Shown: positions 22,801 through 34,650 of the stretch, piece by piece | How the letters are laid out: each line of letters starts with the position of its first letter | Position numbering within the stretch: the stretch's first letter is position 1 | DNA from: Aphrophora alni | Taxonomy: Eukaryota > Arthropoda > Insecta > Hemiptera > Aphrophoridae | Direction of reading: 5' to 3' | Assembly: GCA_963513935.1 (NCBI GenBank) | Contig: OY740766.1 | Span: forward strand, 2,200,001-2,264,000 | Length of the DNA stretch: 64,000 bases | Notes under the pieces: generated by a model | Seen by the model: the letters and a program-made list of their open reading frames with translations, nothing else | Databases searched by the model: none | Told to the model about the DNA's origin: nothing | Translations under genes and position numbers: made by a program

Positions 22801-25800
22801 AAGTTGAAGTAATCCTCTCATATAACCTACACTATTTGTGCTACACAAAATTTTGAAAAAATGCTTAAAATATTTTAAAACTTGCTGGACATTATTTTGT
22901 GTTAAAACACACATTCAACTAAAACCTTACTCTGCATTCTACATCCGAATGCAATCTAAATAAAAATTCATTTAGAAAGATTTTTTTAAATATATGTATA
23001 GGTTTTAGATATCTTGAACCTGTTTGTTATAATAAACATGATTTAATGTTGATTACACTATACTGTAGTGGAGGGTTTCTCAATTGGGAAACTTAAACCA
23101 CTAACCTATGAGATTTTGGAGGACAAGTGATGTATTTATTTTTAAAAAAAGAAATAGAATTGGCAGACTTAAGGATGTTATATAGAAATTATAGTTTTAA
23201 CTCAGCTGCCCTACGATCTACAATACAAAATTATTTACCTTGAAAGGGCAAAAAATCTTCTGGTTCATACAATTTCTTTATAAGTTAACTGATTACGAAT
23301 ATTTAAATTAAATCCCAAAATGAAACGGGTGAGTGGACATATTAAAAAATATTATCTGGACTAAAATACTACCCAACATGTAAATAAAACTGGAATACTT
23401 GTTTAATTTCATTGCATGGAAGTTTTATTAGAAAATAGAGTAGTCAAATGATATATTTCTAGACATATATTCCATGGAACTTTGTGTTTATTTAATTGAT
23501 CTGTATCATCAAACACACAGGTCACAAAATCAAATAAATTTCGATAAGACATAATCAATTTATATAAAACTATTTTTTATACACATACGTTTTTCTAAAA
23601 ATTTTTAACGTAATTTTATTCCTAAAAAAATAGGACATATTTTTTTTTATTGAAATGGTTGGACATATAGCAATAGTGACTCACTTTAAAATAAATACCC
23701 CAAAAAACGCTGTATTTCTAAGCAAACGCATAACCAGTGGTTATATATTATAGCTGCTTTCAACTTTGCTGTGTGCTGTAACAGATGTGCTACCAAAGGA
23801 TTTACGCAAATAAACTGAATATTCTTGTTTGAAAATTCCACCAATTCAATGTACACTTTAATTGTTTTGGTCCATTTAATAATTAAAACTTCTTTACTTG
23901 ACTTTTTTAACAGGAATTCAGTTTTTAGGCTGAAAAATGTCTTTCCTGATAAAGATAAAATAGAGAATTCCTATCTCCTAATCGATATCAATGCAACAAC
24001 TATGTAGTATCGAATCACATTGAAATAAATACATTTAGTTTCTAAAATTCTTGCACAACATACATTCTTTAAGGACTTGTAACTCTGTAAGTTATTTTTT
24101 TTTAATATCTGGATTTTTATAGTCTAAAAATATCAAGTGTTTCTAATAATAATTTAAATTTTATAATTTCATTACCTAAATAATTCTGTTCGATTTAACA
24201 ATAAAACCATGTATCCATTTAGTTATTGATAAGTAAAAAAGTTGTTTATTAATTATTTTTGGATTATCTGTTTCAACAAGCAATTAAATTTTTATTAAAG
24301 TTTACACACAGTATAAAGTGAACAGACTAGGGTTTAAATAAAGACTATCACTTCCCAATGAAAATGGAAACAGTTGTGTAGCTATTTCAGAACACGCGCT
24401 ACATGATGGTCGTAAAACGGAGATGTGAACATAATACTGAGGCGTAGTTCTACGATGTAGGCTTAGTGATAACTGGTAATATGTGAAACAAGTGTGAAAT
24501 AACGTTTTGTTAAAATATTAAAGTTATGCTTCATATAGTTTTATACCAGTAACACAACTTTGTGGCGTTATCAAACATTGTACTACTTAAAAAAAAGTTT
24601 ATCGTTTGAATTGTCCTGTTTGTCATTGTTTTTATCCACAATTTTAAATTTTAATCATTTCAAAAGTCGTGATTCTAGAGTCTTCTGTGTTGAGGGTTTC
24701 ATTTAAATTGTTTTATCTTTAGGAATAACTATTTCCTTTTAAAACTTACACTTTGTTTTTATTATTGTTTAAAAGTTACTAAACAAGTTGTATATATTTG
24801 TTTAAACATCTACATTTGAGTGAATATTGTAAAAATTGGCGAAACTTTCTTAGTATTTGAATCTTATATTGAAATGAAATGTAGGCCTATAACTTCAGAA
24901 AAGTTGAAAATTATTTAACTAATTAGACTTTCATGAAAAATTAAATTAATCCCGTTCACCCCTCGTGCTCAAAACACTATAATTTTTAAACACCCTTTAA
25001 ATACAATTTTGCACACAGATTTTTATGTGTGATTATATTTTGTTACACCCTTTCACAGTGTATTATTTTCTGTGAATATTTTTATACATTTAAGAAATGT
25101 CACTACTGCATTACCTTTATTGTTATCATGAATGAATATAAATTATATAAATCAATGAATATAAATGAATATAATCAACTTCATTTTTATATAATAATTT
25201 ATTTCATCTATTTAAAAAATACATTTTATTATATGTTCGGTTGTGTAAACACGTATGGTTTTCTCATAAAAGTTTTAAGAAGGAACTCATTAAAAGAGAT
25301 TATTATTATTTCTTCCAGCAAATTTTGCGTTCATTCCTAATCCAAAACTAATCGGAAATTCTTCATGGACTATGAAGTCTTTTTAAAACAATGTAAGACT
25401 TTAATATAATTCTATAATCATTGTTTTATTTCCTTTATTGTACAATCCCTGTTTAAGTTTTCCTTTGGGTTAATTTTTGTATTTTCCTACCAATTTAAAA
25501 ATGTAAATTGCTGCCAGATTAATTGGTAGAATTTTTATTTTGGTGATCATTGTCCAATTGATTGCTGAAGCGGCAATTTATACTTGTTGGGTTACAATGT
25601 TCGAGTTTTTATGGGGTTTGGAAACTACTTTTTTCCTATGAATTCTGTTTATAAAACATTTAAAAATATTTGTATATTTGCGGGCATTGTACAATGCGAT
25701 TGTTTTTAAATTCTCCAGTTGTAAAATTTGTTGGTGTTCTATTTCTAAATAGAGGTTATTAAAAATATCTGAGCCGGAGATAAATCATGATTGTGGTATA

Positions 25801-27539
25801 CAATACTACAAAATACATTTCAGTAATTTTAGTTTTTATCAATTCACCTCCATGTATTCTATTTTAAATACAGCTGTTCACAATTAAGATATTTCATTCA
25901 TCAAGTTCTGCATTTTGTTTCCAATTTTCACCTATCACAAGATTTTATATATAGGCTATTGTTAAATTGTTGTGAACAATTTAAGATATTAAATTTACAT
26001 GAACTTGATTTCTTGTAACTCCAAATGACTGTCCCAAAGATTTCAACGAAATATCTAAATATTTGCAAAAATAAAGAACCCTCCCAATAGTTTTGCAATT
26101 TTGGATTTCATTTTTTTTTATAACGTGGCCTAATTGTTTGACAAAAAGGCCTAATAATTGAAAATGAGTTTATAGCACATATTTACCGTTTTATACTCTA
26201 ATTTTGACATTATTTTCTGAATTTCTTCAAATGTGGTAGAAACATTGGATTTACATAGGTATAGAAATATATAAACATAATATTAGGAATAGAATTTGGT
26301 TTACAGTAATCTTTACCGTTAATGTTTTCAGATTTTTTGATACATTTGTAACTGTATTTGTGTACGATCAATGGTCACTTTGGAATTTAAATAAAAGAGA
26401 GTACAATATACATATATTAACAAAGAAGAGTAATTGGAGTTATACAACTTTAAATCTTTTTAATTATTAAAGGGAGACTGTATAATATAGAATATACGAT
26501 TTCAATTACATTTGAATCATAATTACAAGTATTCCAAATTAAGCAAATTTTTATCTGTCCTTGTTTTCAAGGCAATGAATACTTGAACACCTAAATAATT
26601 GGAGACTACTTGAAACTTCTTGAAGTTAGACTAGTTGAATACTTGAATAACTGAAAATTATTTGAACCAGCTTTTAGCTGAGAAATAACATAATAATTTG
26701 TTACCTTGAGGCATAAAAACAAAATACCTGCTTTATTTGTTTTTATAAAAAATAATTTTTATTTAAAAACCTTTCAAAATTTTGAGATGTTATAACTTTA
26801 AAAATAAATTAAAACTTTACCCTTTAACTAAGACAAATTAACAGTGGTTTTAACATGCGTTTTTTATTGTTAAGATTACAAGCTATCTTGCAAGATTTAG
26901 ATAAAGCTAAACCAAATGGAACTTTCATAATGTGTTATACTAATGTTCAGATTTCTACTAAAAAGTCACAAATCAAGTTCAATTCAAATTAAATTAGTTT
27001 TTTACAAAACATTACAGAATTATTAAAGCAACAATTAAACTTGGTGTTTCTATGATTCAAGGCTTAGAGAACTAGATGACAAGAATGTCTTTGCCTTGTT
27101 TTCTAATTTCCGTTAGCACGTGGTTTCATTTGTGCATTGTTAATAATTTTATTGATTATTTGTTTTTGATACATTTAAGGTAAAACAATAAAAAGGTAAG
27201 GTATAAACCTTTGCTTAACAACCACAGCCTTTGCAGAGATTTTGAAGCAATAATACAGTGTAAATAAAAAGTCTTAAAGAAACTTCACTTTATACTGTAT
27301 CTTTAAATGAAATAGACAAAGTATATATGAACTACAGCTGATTGTTATCTGGAAATGACAGATAAGATGATTATATTCAGAGTGCTTGTTTAGTGTCGGA
27401 ATTTGTTGCTTGATTTGATATCTGTATTAGATTATTTAGGAATATTTCTTTAAGTGAGATGAATTTTTATTTAAAAATATGATTTAAAAGAAGATTTTAT
27501 TAACTAGATTGGATTAAAAGGAAATACATTTATATGAAC
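22801..27539. other. Long AT-rich stretch, no gene seen
   Basis: The 103-codon frame at 25029-25340 is the longest here, but it is dominated by Ile, Tyr, Phe and Asn and repeats of NEYNE-like runs, so it is best read as chance. The region near 26570-26660 holds imperfect GAATACTTGAA repeats. Confidence 0.5.
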
Positions 27540-27686
27540 GTTACAATATATACAGTATAACAAACACACAGAACACAATTCTCACAAAAAAATACGCCTA
27601 AGTATCAGACGCGTTTCAACGACAAGGTCGTCCTCTTCAGTGATACACGAGCTACACCAATCAAACTATAACTGTTACAATATATA
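27540..27686 (-). mobile_element. Ribozyme-like palindromic element, copy 4 (single arm)
   Basis: The insertion 27553-27673 is flanked by a perfect 13-bp duplication GTTACAATATATA (27540-27552 and 27674-27686). Only one arm and the loop are present, ending at CAATCAAACTATAACT without the second arm or tail. Within the arm it is almost identical to copy 1, which suggests recent activity. The clean TSD shows that this short form inserted as such and was not trimmed afterwards. Confidence 0.88.
27602..27646 (-). ncRNA. Hammerhead-like core in copy 4
   Basis: On the minus strand it is identical in core and helices to copy 2: GTATCA/TGATAC helix I (6 of 6 pairs), CTGAAGA, extra G, GACGAC/GTCGTT, GAAAC, GC, GTC. 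It lies in the opposite orientation to copy 2, so the match is not due to a shared flank. Confidence 0.55.
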
Positions 27687-27809
27687 ATCAAATAATATTG
27701 AATTATTTTGTATGCAACCCATCGCATTGAATATAAATGGAAACATTTTCACAGTTAAAACGTAAGCAGTTTTCTTCCGACATTAGGTTGTTATCTAAAT
27801 TATCTTCAA

Positions 27810-28260
27810 AGCTGCCTATTGGTGTGAAGTCACGTGATCAAATCCCTGCGTGACTCAAGTTAGCTTTCCCTAATGGGAATGTGAGAATAACAACGAACAT
27901 TATCAGTCAGGTCATGTCTCTTGACCATAAAGGGGGAGGAAGAGGTTATTGGACACACTTTCGTGACGTAAAACTCTGTTAATCTGATAGTGAGATGTCT
28001 AATCTTTGATTATTTTCTCAATCAAGCGACATGTAAACTTAAATAAGGATCTTCTATCGCTCAGTTTGATCGTCTCTGAAACTCATTTTGTCGTGTTTAT
28101 ATTGTGTGCTTGATATTAATAAAAAAAAGTCACGTATTTAAGAAAATTAAATGAACTCAAACAATTAGACTGAGTCAGTTAAGCACGTGATTCTTTACAA
28201 CAATTCAACATGAAGATTATCTAACCATTAACGAAACTCTTCAATTTAACGATATCATCA
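27810..28260 (+). repeat. Dispersed repeat family B, copy 2
   Basis: Colinear with 17500-17880. It includes TATCAGTCAGGTCATGTCTC, AATCTGATAGTGAGA, TTTCTCAATCAAG, ACTGAGTCA and CAACAATTCAA. Slightly longer at its 5' end (GTGACTCAAGTTAGC), which matches the inverted copy at 63330. Confidence 0.8.
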
Positions 28261-28942
28261 TTTAAACAGGTGTTAATTAAAAAAAATTTTTGTACGTTTC
28301 ATAATTACATTTATTTATAAAAACTACTATAAAACGTTAAAAAAACTGTTCAGAATACGTGTAAATGCTAGTAAAAAATTAAATGATTAAAAATAATTCA
28401 TTTCAATTATTCCAATATCTACGTGTACTATTTAAGTAAATGGATTCGAGATAATTTTGCTCAACCTATTGATTTAAACATTTTATTATTTCTCTTATAA
28501 TATTACAACGGTCTTAACTAACTAATCGGCCAAAATCTATATTTATTTTTTGAAAAGTTTGTGATTATCAATGAGTATTCACCACAATGAGTATTTGTGT
28601 GAAATATTTATAGTTTTAGTTACTAAGCTATGTTTGTGTTTTTCAATTTTATCTTGTTCTAGATTTATCACTGGATAACGGAGTAGATTCATATATTCGA
28701 AACTTTAGTTTATATATATACTCGTATATATACAATATTGGCAAATGCCTCTTAAATCATATCAATAATTATAATAATCATTCATTACCAAAAACTTTAA
28801 TGCTATTGGGTTAGTTATTAAATTAATATTTTGCTGGTCCCTATAGATTATAATACATTTTTATTTGATTTATGGTTTGTCTGTAGCAAAGTATGAATTA
28901 TTGTAAGATAAGGTAGTAAAGAATATTTGTAAGTAAATATAA

Positions 28943-28985
<43 letters not shown>

Positions 28986-29296
28986 AATATATATATATAT
29001 ATATATATAATTTTCATCATTTGATGTCTGTTTAGTTGCAATACAAGTTTAGTAAATGGGGTGAAGCAATACTAGTTCTACATAATATGTAGTACGTGTA
29101 ACAAGCTTTACTTTTCAAATGAAAATAGTAAATATATTTTTAATTAAAGAAAAAATAACTTAATCTCATGATGTAGGCAATGATGCCCCATTGAGAAATA
29201 TCTCGTACTTCATAAAATACCTTAGTTATTGAAATCAATAAAACTTCATGTACTTAATTTTCCCTTATACAAAATGAATGTATTGAATCGAAATAT
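28261..29296. other. AT-rich DNA with (TA)n
   Basis: Uninterrupted TA runs lie at 28944-28982 and 28988-29009. No gene signal. Confidence 0.6.
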
Positions 29297-29469
29297 TGTG
29301 ACCGTCTCCACTTCTTTTGACCAGCTGGAAGCTCCAGCTGGCTGGAGACCGCGTACACTTAGCCGAATTTTTGTCAGGATGGGCCAAGGAGTCGGGTTAG
29401 GACGCTAATGAACGCGGTCTCCAGCCAGCCGGAGCTTCCAGCTGGTCAAAAGAAGTGGAGACGGTCACA
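29297..29469 (+). mobile_element. 173-bp palindromic LTR
   Basis: Starts TGTGACCGTCTCC and ends GGAGACGGTCACA, so it has 5' TG and 3' CA. The first and last 58 bp are inverted complements with one mismatch that I could find, around a 57-nt centre. Two bases (AC) then separate it from a tRNA primer site, the standard spacing for the 5' LTR of a Gypsy-like retrotransposon. The centre (29373-29406) begins GTCAGGATGG and continues with GGTTAGG and CGCT, which resembles the 5' half of a tRNA-Leu. No second LTR is visible in the window, so the element is incomplete or very diverged. It is unusually short and unusually self-complementary for an LTR. Confidence 0.6.
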
Positions 29470-29471
29470 AC

Positions 29472-29489
29472 TGGTGTCAGAAGTGGGAT
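29472..29489 (+). promoter_or_regulatory. Primer binding site, tRNA-Leu type
   Basis: TGGTGTCAGAAGTGGGAT is the complement of a 3' end ATCCCACTTCTGACA plus CCA, which is the acceptor and T-arm end typical of animal tRNA-Leu. The complementarity continues a few bases past 18 nt (CCGACC compared with the TTCGAACC complement). It lies 2 nt after the LTR. Confidence 0.65.
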
Positions 29490-29820
29490 CCGACCGTCTC
29501 TGTTTTGGGAGAGGACATCGAACGCAACACAGGTAAGAAATTACAAATATTATATTTTATTATATGGCCGAATTAAAGATTACAGAATTGATTATAATTT
29601 ATGAAAAAGACATAACGGCAAGATTAAGCCTTAAAAGTGGCCGAAAAGCATACCGTTGAATTTACTAGCACGTGGCCGAAAATGGACTGACCTCGTCCCG
29701 TGGCGGTCTTCCGTCTAGCGGCTATCGGAACAGACTGTCGGTCGGCTCGCTAGCTCAAGCCCTCCACTCCTCGTCTCTCCCCTCCCCTTCTTCTACGTCA
29801 TATTGCACTGCTCATCAAAA
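29490..29820 (+). other. Leader after the LTR, with splice-donor consensus
   Basis: GC-richer than the flanks. CACAG|GTAAG at 29528-29537 is a perfect 5' splice site (GT at 29533), as often seen in retroelement leaders or first exons. Downstream, GTGGCCGAAAA-type strings repeat (about 29638 and 29691), followed by a C/T-rich stretch (29758-29800). No open frame follows, so gag and pol are absent. Confidence 0.45.
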
Positions 29821-31009
29821 TCGCAAGTGCCAATTCATATTTTATTAATTAAAAATCCCTTTTCATTACATTCTAATTTATAATTATTATGATTTTGGTT
29901 TGGTGGGCTCCTTGGCTGGGCCACATCATTAAAAAATATATTCAAAAACTGGGTGTAATTATTTCCCTCGTAAGTCTAAGAACGAACTAAGTTGGAGTGA
30001 AGTTTGGCATTGTAAAACAAAAATATTACTAGTTTTAACAAAAGCAGTAAATAAATAAAATTATTCGTAATATCGTATTCACATAGTTGTATGTTTTAAG
30101 TTCATCAGCTAAAAAATCAACATCACATTTTTCAGAAAATCAGTACATTACAGTCAAAAGTGTTTTTTATAATTTGAAAACGTCAATTTTGCAAAATAAC
30201 AATAATTATGAAATAATTAACAAACTATATAAAAGTATCAAAAACGAAGAGAAACTTTATGTTGTTGTGATCGTATTCCATTATACAACACAAAAGAGCA
30301 ATTTTAACATTTGACATTTCTTTAAACACGGCATACACAATAAAAGAAAATATTTAAATTTTACGATAAAGATATGAATACCTTTGGAAGCATTACCTCT
30401 TTATCCTTTACCAGTATAAATGTCGTTCAATTAGCTAAAGTAATTGAAACAATCTGTTGTTACGTTAAGAAGGCAATCTATCAAGGTGAATTAAGAACAA
30501 CGCGCTGAGTAATTTAACTTCTCAAGGATTTATTTATGGTGCAAGTTAAGTGTAGCGGCGATAAGAGGTTTTGTCTGTCAATCAGTATTACTTGTCGGTA
30601 AACTTTGTAGTATTATAAAGTTGTTACTGTGAACTAAGTGTGTTTAGTTTCAGATTTTATCCATCTGAAAATTTTCATAAACGGACAAAATCATTTAAAG
30701 ATCATATTCTTTTGGATTCTTCACAGAAATGTAAAATTTACAGGATTTTTCCAAATTTACTAATAATACTGTAAATTTTCGATTTTTGTAATTGATAAGG
30801 AATATTAAAGTGGTATATGTTTGAAATTTGGCAAATAATAAACTTAAAATATAATTACGGAGTTTTGTAACTAACTACAAACTTACTGTTTTCCAGTAGA
30901 ATTTGTTTTATAATTTTACAAAACGTAATGAAAAGCTACTCTAAGGATTTCAGTTACTAAAAGTTAAAAAACAAATTGACAATTTATGTAAAATGCACCA
31001 ACGAAATAA
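29821..31009. other. AT-rich DNA, no gene seen
   Basis: A 75-codon frame at 30087-30314 is low-complexity (Lys, Asn, Tyr, Ser) with no family features. Confidence 0.5.
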
Positions 31010-31125
31010 TAAAAGACCTTTTTTGTGTTCTCTTGTTGCAAACTTTAACTGTAGTTTGAACTTTGTAATTTCACCCACTCCTGTATCGATCTGCTTGCTG
31101 CCAGTGCATCTACTATGGTAGTAGA
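31010..31125 (-). repeat. Dispersed repeat family D, copy 1 (inverted)
   Basis: The minus strand aligns with 49265-49385: ATAGTAGATGCACTG, GATCGATA-like, AGTGGGTGAAA-like, ACAAAGTT and ACAGTTAAAGTTTGC. An old repeat without coding potential. Confidence 0.7.
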
Positions 31126-31571
31126 ATTCAGTAGGCTATGAACAGTTTTTTGAACAAAAATAAAATAGGGTAGGATTATTATTTCAATTATTTATTTATA
31201 GTTTGAGTTAGAGTTTAATATTTATGGTTTAATAATATTGTGAATACCAAATTAAATTTTAAGTCTAAACATTAGGAAAGGATATTTTGGAAACAAATTA
31301 AATTTATTACCATTTGGAAATATACTTCGTGAATTTAGGTTTTTTTTGGAAATAAACAAAGGCTGTTTTCAAGTTAGTGTTTAAAAAACAAAATTATGGA
31401 AAACTTGAAACAAAAAGTTTGCAATTTATAGTTTATAATTGTATTTACTTAAAATTGAAAAATTAAAGTAGATCAATTCACAATATTGTGTTCAATTAAA
31501 TTTAATGAAATTATAGGATTAAATAAAGATAAATTTTCAAATTTGTTTTTAATAATATAAATGAACTACGA

Positions 31572-31778
31572 TTGTTTTGCCTTGTGGCATATTCCGCTAT
31601 CATTTTGGACTCAGGTCATAATTTTGATCCTAAACTGAATGTTAAACTCGTACATATAAAATATAAAAGGAATAAATTAAATAATTTAGAATGTTTAGAA
31701 ATTAATAGATTTATTTTATTTAGGCCTATTTTTAACTTAAATGACCAAATTGTAATAAATTCTTCACTCCTTTTATAA
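31572..31778 (+). pseudogene. Penelope-like element C-terminus (endonuclease end)
   Basis: The frame includes AIILDSGHNFD, KLVHIKYKRNKLNNLECLEI and LNDQIVINSSLLL. The order His-x-Phe-Asp, a basic linker, LE.LEI, then a terminal N.Q motif matches the end of the GIY-YIG endonuclease region of Penelope-like elements, where these residues follow the YIG core. The YIG core itself and the reverse transcriptase are missing or unreadable upstream, so the copy is 5' truncated. The start is arbitrary: no genuine ATG is needed for an internal fragment. The same C-terminal pattern recurs at 51585-51693, and a hammerhead-like relic follows about 145 bp downstream. Confidence is limited by the short length. 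Confidence 0.6.
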
Positions 31779-31990
31779 CCCATCCTAAATATAGTTCATC
31801 AACTCTCATCTACCAGCTAGGTCATTCCCCCAACCTTTCCCAATTTCTCTCATTGTATTTTCAGTTTCCTATTATTTGTATAAGTATAAATAGTTGTCAA
31901 TACTTGTAAATTATCAGTTGCCCGAAGATGCCGCAAGCTACAATCATTTATATTATTAAATATATATTTTTTGAAACGTTAACTTTCTTT
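31779..31990 (+). mobile_element. PLE 3' region with hammerhead relic
   Basis: Non-coding tail of the PLE copy. It contains TTGCCCGAAGATGCCGC (about 31919-31935) and, after an AT-rich insertion, TTTTGAAACGTTAAC (about 31967-31981). CTGAAGA has become CCGAAGA, and the 3' strand of helix II has been replaced by AT-rich sequence, so no ribozyme can form. The order (CNGAAGA, T, GCCGC, GAAAC, GTT) is the same as in the other cores in this window. Confidence 0.45.
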
Positions 31991-32119
31991 ATTGCTCTAT
32001 TTAATCCCATAATATAAAGTTTCAACAAGAAATATCTGCGGTTACATTAAATATAATATTAATGAAATTATTGAATGAATTCCAATTGTTTTTCAAGCAC
32101 AAGAAAACCTTTCATGTTG

Positions 32120-32690
32120 TTCATACTGGGAATCACTTTGGACGTGAAATTGAAATGGAAGGAACACGTTAAAAAGAAAGTTCAAGAGTTAAAATTAAAA
32201 TTCAGAAATATGTATTGGCTTCTGGGAAGGAATTCCCAATTATCAATCCATAACAAAATGCTCATATACAAGCAAGTCTTAAAGCCCGTGTGGACCTACG
32301 GATTACAGCTATGGGGTTGTACAAAGAAGTCTAGCATAAAAAACATACAAACCTTTCAAAACAAGGTGCTCCGATGTATTGTATGCACCATGGTATATAA
32401 GAAATGACAACTTGCATAGGGATTTGAAAATAGATACGGTTAGAGAAGAAATAAAAAACCAAGCAAGCGAGCACAGACATCGCATTGAGCAACATGAGCA
32501 TCCGGAGATACGCAGATTGATGGATACAACTGGTTTAATTAGAAGACTGAAACGAATAAAACCATTGGACTTAATGGACTTTGGACATTAAGGGAGTAAT
32601 GACCAATGGGTTATTTTCCCTCAAAGTGTATATATTATTGAATGTAAATTACTAGATGGGTTTGTACTCAGTTGTAATAAAAATTTTTTT
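32120..32690 (+). pseudogene. Jockey-type LINE, truncated and frameshifted
   Basis: Residues read ILGITLD, WKEHVKKK, LLGRNSQLSIHNKMLIYKQ, VLKPVWTYGLQLWGC, then FQNKVLR. After a +1 frame shift near 32380 come APWYIRNDNLHRDL and, near the stop at 32591, GLIRRLKRIKPLDLM. This is the C-terminal part of Jockey-clade non-LTR reverse transcriptases, downstream of the catalytic YADD, which is absent. The element is 5' truncated, as is typical of target-primed insertions. Sequence similarity to the family begins near ILGITLD (about 32123); the ATG at 32075 is fortuitous. The 3' end is an AT-rich tail with AATAAAAATTTT and an A run ending near 32698. No target duplication could be identified. Confidence 0.88.
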
Positions 32691-32734
32691 TAAAAAATGT
32701 ACATCAAAACTATTAATCAAGGACTGTTATATCC

Positions 32735-32775
32735 GGACATTATGAACCTCGCCTGTGCGTCATCAGAAAGGATCT
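32735..32775 (-). ncRNA. Weak hammerhead-like fragment
   Basis: On the minus strand an exact CTGATGA, one extra C, GC(ACAG)GC, then GAGG instead of GAAA, with GTC and GGAT downstream and ATCC upstream. The mutated GAAA and the 2-bp helix make it inactive if it ever was a ribozyme. Recorded because the extra-base pattern is the same as elsewhere. Confidence 0.2.
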
Positions 32776-33144
32776 CTCAAAGGTGCTGAGCTTCTGTGGA
32801 TATATTTATAAATTGCATAACCACAAACTAAATGTTTACATATCACTGTATGAGAATGTTTTAAATCTCCTTCTTATACAGAAAAAATATATAAATATTT
32901 ACAGAAAATACTTCAATCAAGATTTGAAATATTTGAAGGATAATTTCAATAGGACAGAAATTAAAGATTAGTTTTCATATAAGAACTACTACTCCCACAA
33001 AACGGGGAATCTTACAATTTCCTTTTCAATCAACTGATTTTCACTGTAATCGTAAATTCGTAAATCCCATTATCAGTTTCGTTTCAAGGTCAAAACAAAA
33101 CAAAACAAAAGATAATTTATATAAAGTGTTGTATTTTAAACATT

Positions 33145-33415
33145 AAGGAAGTTTAAAAATAATCTTAACGGAATGATGGTGCTTGCAATTTTATTTAGCG
33201 TGAAATTAAGCCTTGAACTTCGTTATGTTACTGCGTCTTAGCTGTTCTCTCGTAAGAATAGAAAACACACAGAAGTCATTTAGTTCATTTTTCTCGCGTT
33301 GCGCCTTTGTTTTATTTCTATTTACGACATTACGCTTAACTTCCTTTCCATGTGTAAATTATTTTATTATCTCATTCTAAATAAATAAATAAACCTTTGA
33401 ATCATAGATCTGTAA
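33145..33415 (+). repeat. Dispersed repeat family A, copy 1
   Basis: Colinear with 45381-45665 and 53140-53455: GAAGTTTAAAAATAA at the start, GTGAAATTAAGCCTT-like, GATTTAGTTCAGGT-like (here CATTTAGTTCATTT), TTTACGACATTACGC-like, CATGTGTAAATT-like and TTATTATCTCATTC. About 280 bp, diverged and non-coding. Class unknown. Confidence 0.7.
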
Positions 33416-33893
33416 AGCGCTGCCTTATTATTAATAAACTGTCCTAAATTGTATATTAATTGTAGATGTAGTTTCCTGTTTATATATGAGGAGTGCAGAT
33501 ATTACTTCCGTTTAGTCTTTAACTGAAACACGATACAGATTGTAATGTATTCATAAGGTACACACATTACATATACTCACCTCGTAAATATCTCACTTGT
33601 CGACAAATAATGTTCCATCGTCAAAAAACATTACTTCAAACAAATTCAGCCAGTAATTACTTATTTTCGTCAGTTTTTTTAATTTGTTTAAAGTTTTGAG
33701 CCAGGATTAAATCTTTGAAGTGGTAATTACTTAATGTGGAAGCAGAGCTGTATGGAGCGATACATTGTGGATTTGTTCGTGTTCTAAGGAAATGTAATTA
33801 CTAACTTCAGAAATACAGTTTATAAAATAGAAATATAATACCAAATGTTACTTAATTTGTAAACGGAGAAAAACATATATAGCTACATTTATA

Positions 33894-34650
33894 TACAGGG
33901 TGTTACAAAAAGGTTGAGTTGGCTATGCATTTTCATATTCTATGTGTGATTCTAAGCTGAAAATAAAGAATACATTTTTTTTTTTCAATTTCCACTTTGT
34001 TTAGCAGTTAGATGCCATTTTGTGTTTTTAAAAAAACTCACTGTAACTCTGGAAATAGATAAGATATCGAGTTCAAATTTAGAATAAGCATTTTACATGT
34101 TACGATTACCAATTGTACAAAGCACAAAGAATTTATTTTTATAATTTTAAATATGGCGGCTGTTACAAATTTTGAACGTGGAATATCTTGAAAACCGTTA
34201 ACGTTACAAAAAATGTACAAGAGACAATATATTTTTATTTTTTAACAACAGACACAATGCTTTTTTGTAGTTTCAGTAGGTCAAAGGATAACCGAGTTAT
34301 CGACAAAAAATATTTTGTTTCTTGTACATTTTTTGTAAAGTTAACGGTTTTCAAGATATTCCACGTTAAAAATTTGTAACGGCCTCCCTTTTTAAAACAA
34401 TTATAAAAATAAATTCTTTGTATTTGGTACACTTGAAAATCGTAACATACAAAACGTTTATTCCAAATTTGAATTCGATATCTTATCTATTCCAGAGTTA
34501 CAGTGAGTTTTTGTAAAAAAAACAAAATGGCATCTAGCTGCTAAACAAAATGGAAATTGAAAAAAAAAATGTATTCTTCATTTTCAGCTTAGAATCACAC
34601 ATAGAATATGAAAATGCATAGCCAGTCCAACCTTTTTGTAACACCCTGTA
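33894..34650. mobile_element. 757-bp foldback MITE, mariner-type ends
   Basis: TA then CAGGGTGTTACAAAAAGG at the left is mirrored by CCTTTTTGTAACACCCTG then TA at the right. The two halves are near-complete inverted repeats meeting around 34265-34285, so a transcript would fold into a hairpin about 370 bp long. The TA at each end fits the Tc1/mariner target. The frames inside (34038-34220, 34188-34379, 34235-34432) are mirror images of each other and are not genes. Non-autonomous. Confidence 0.9.

Noticed and set aside
25029..25340. 103-codon open frame
   Set aside because: Dominated by Ile, Tyr, Phe and Asn with internal near-repeats. No domain, no codon bias and no context, so it is as expected by chance in AT-rich DNA.
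29373..29490. Intact tRNA-Leu gene
   Set aside because: Only a partial 5' half-like segment and an oppositely oriented 3' end are present. No anticodon arm or continuous fold exists.
34038..34432. Three overlapping frames on both strands
   Set aside because: They are mirror images caused by the foldback MITE and have no independent coding signal.
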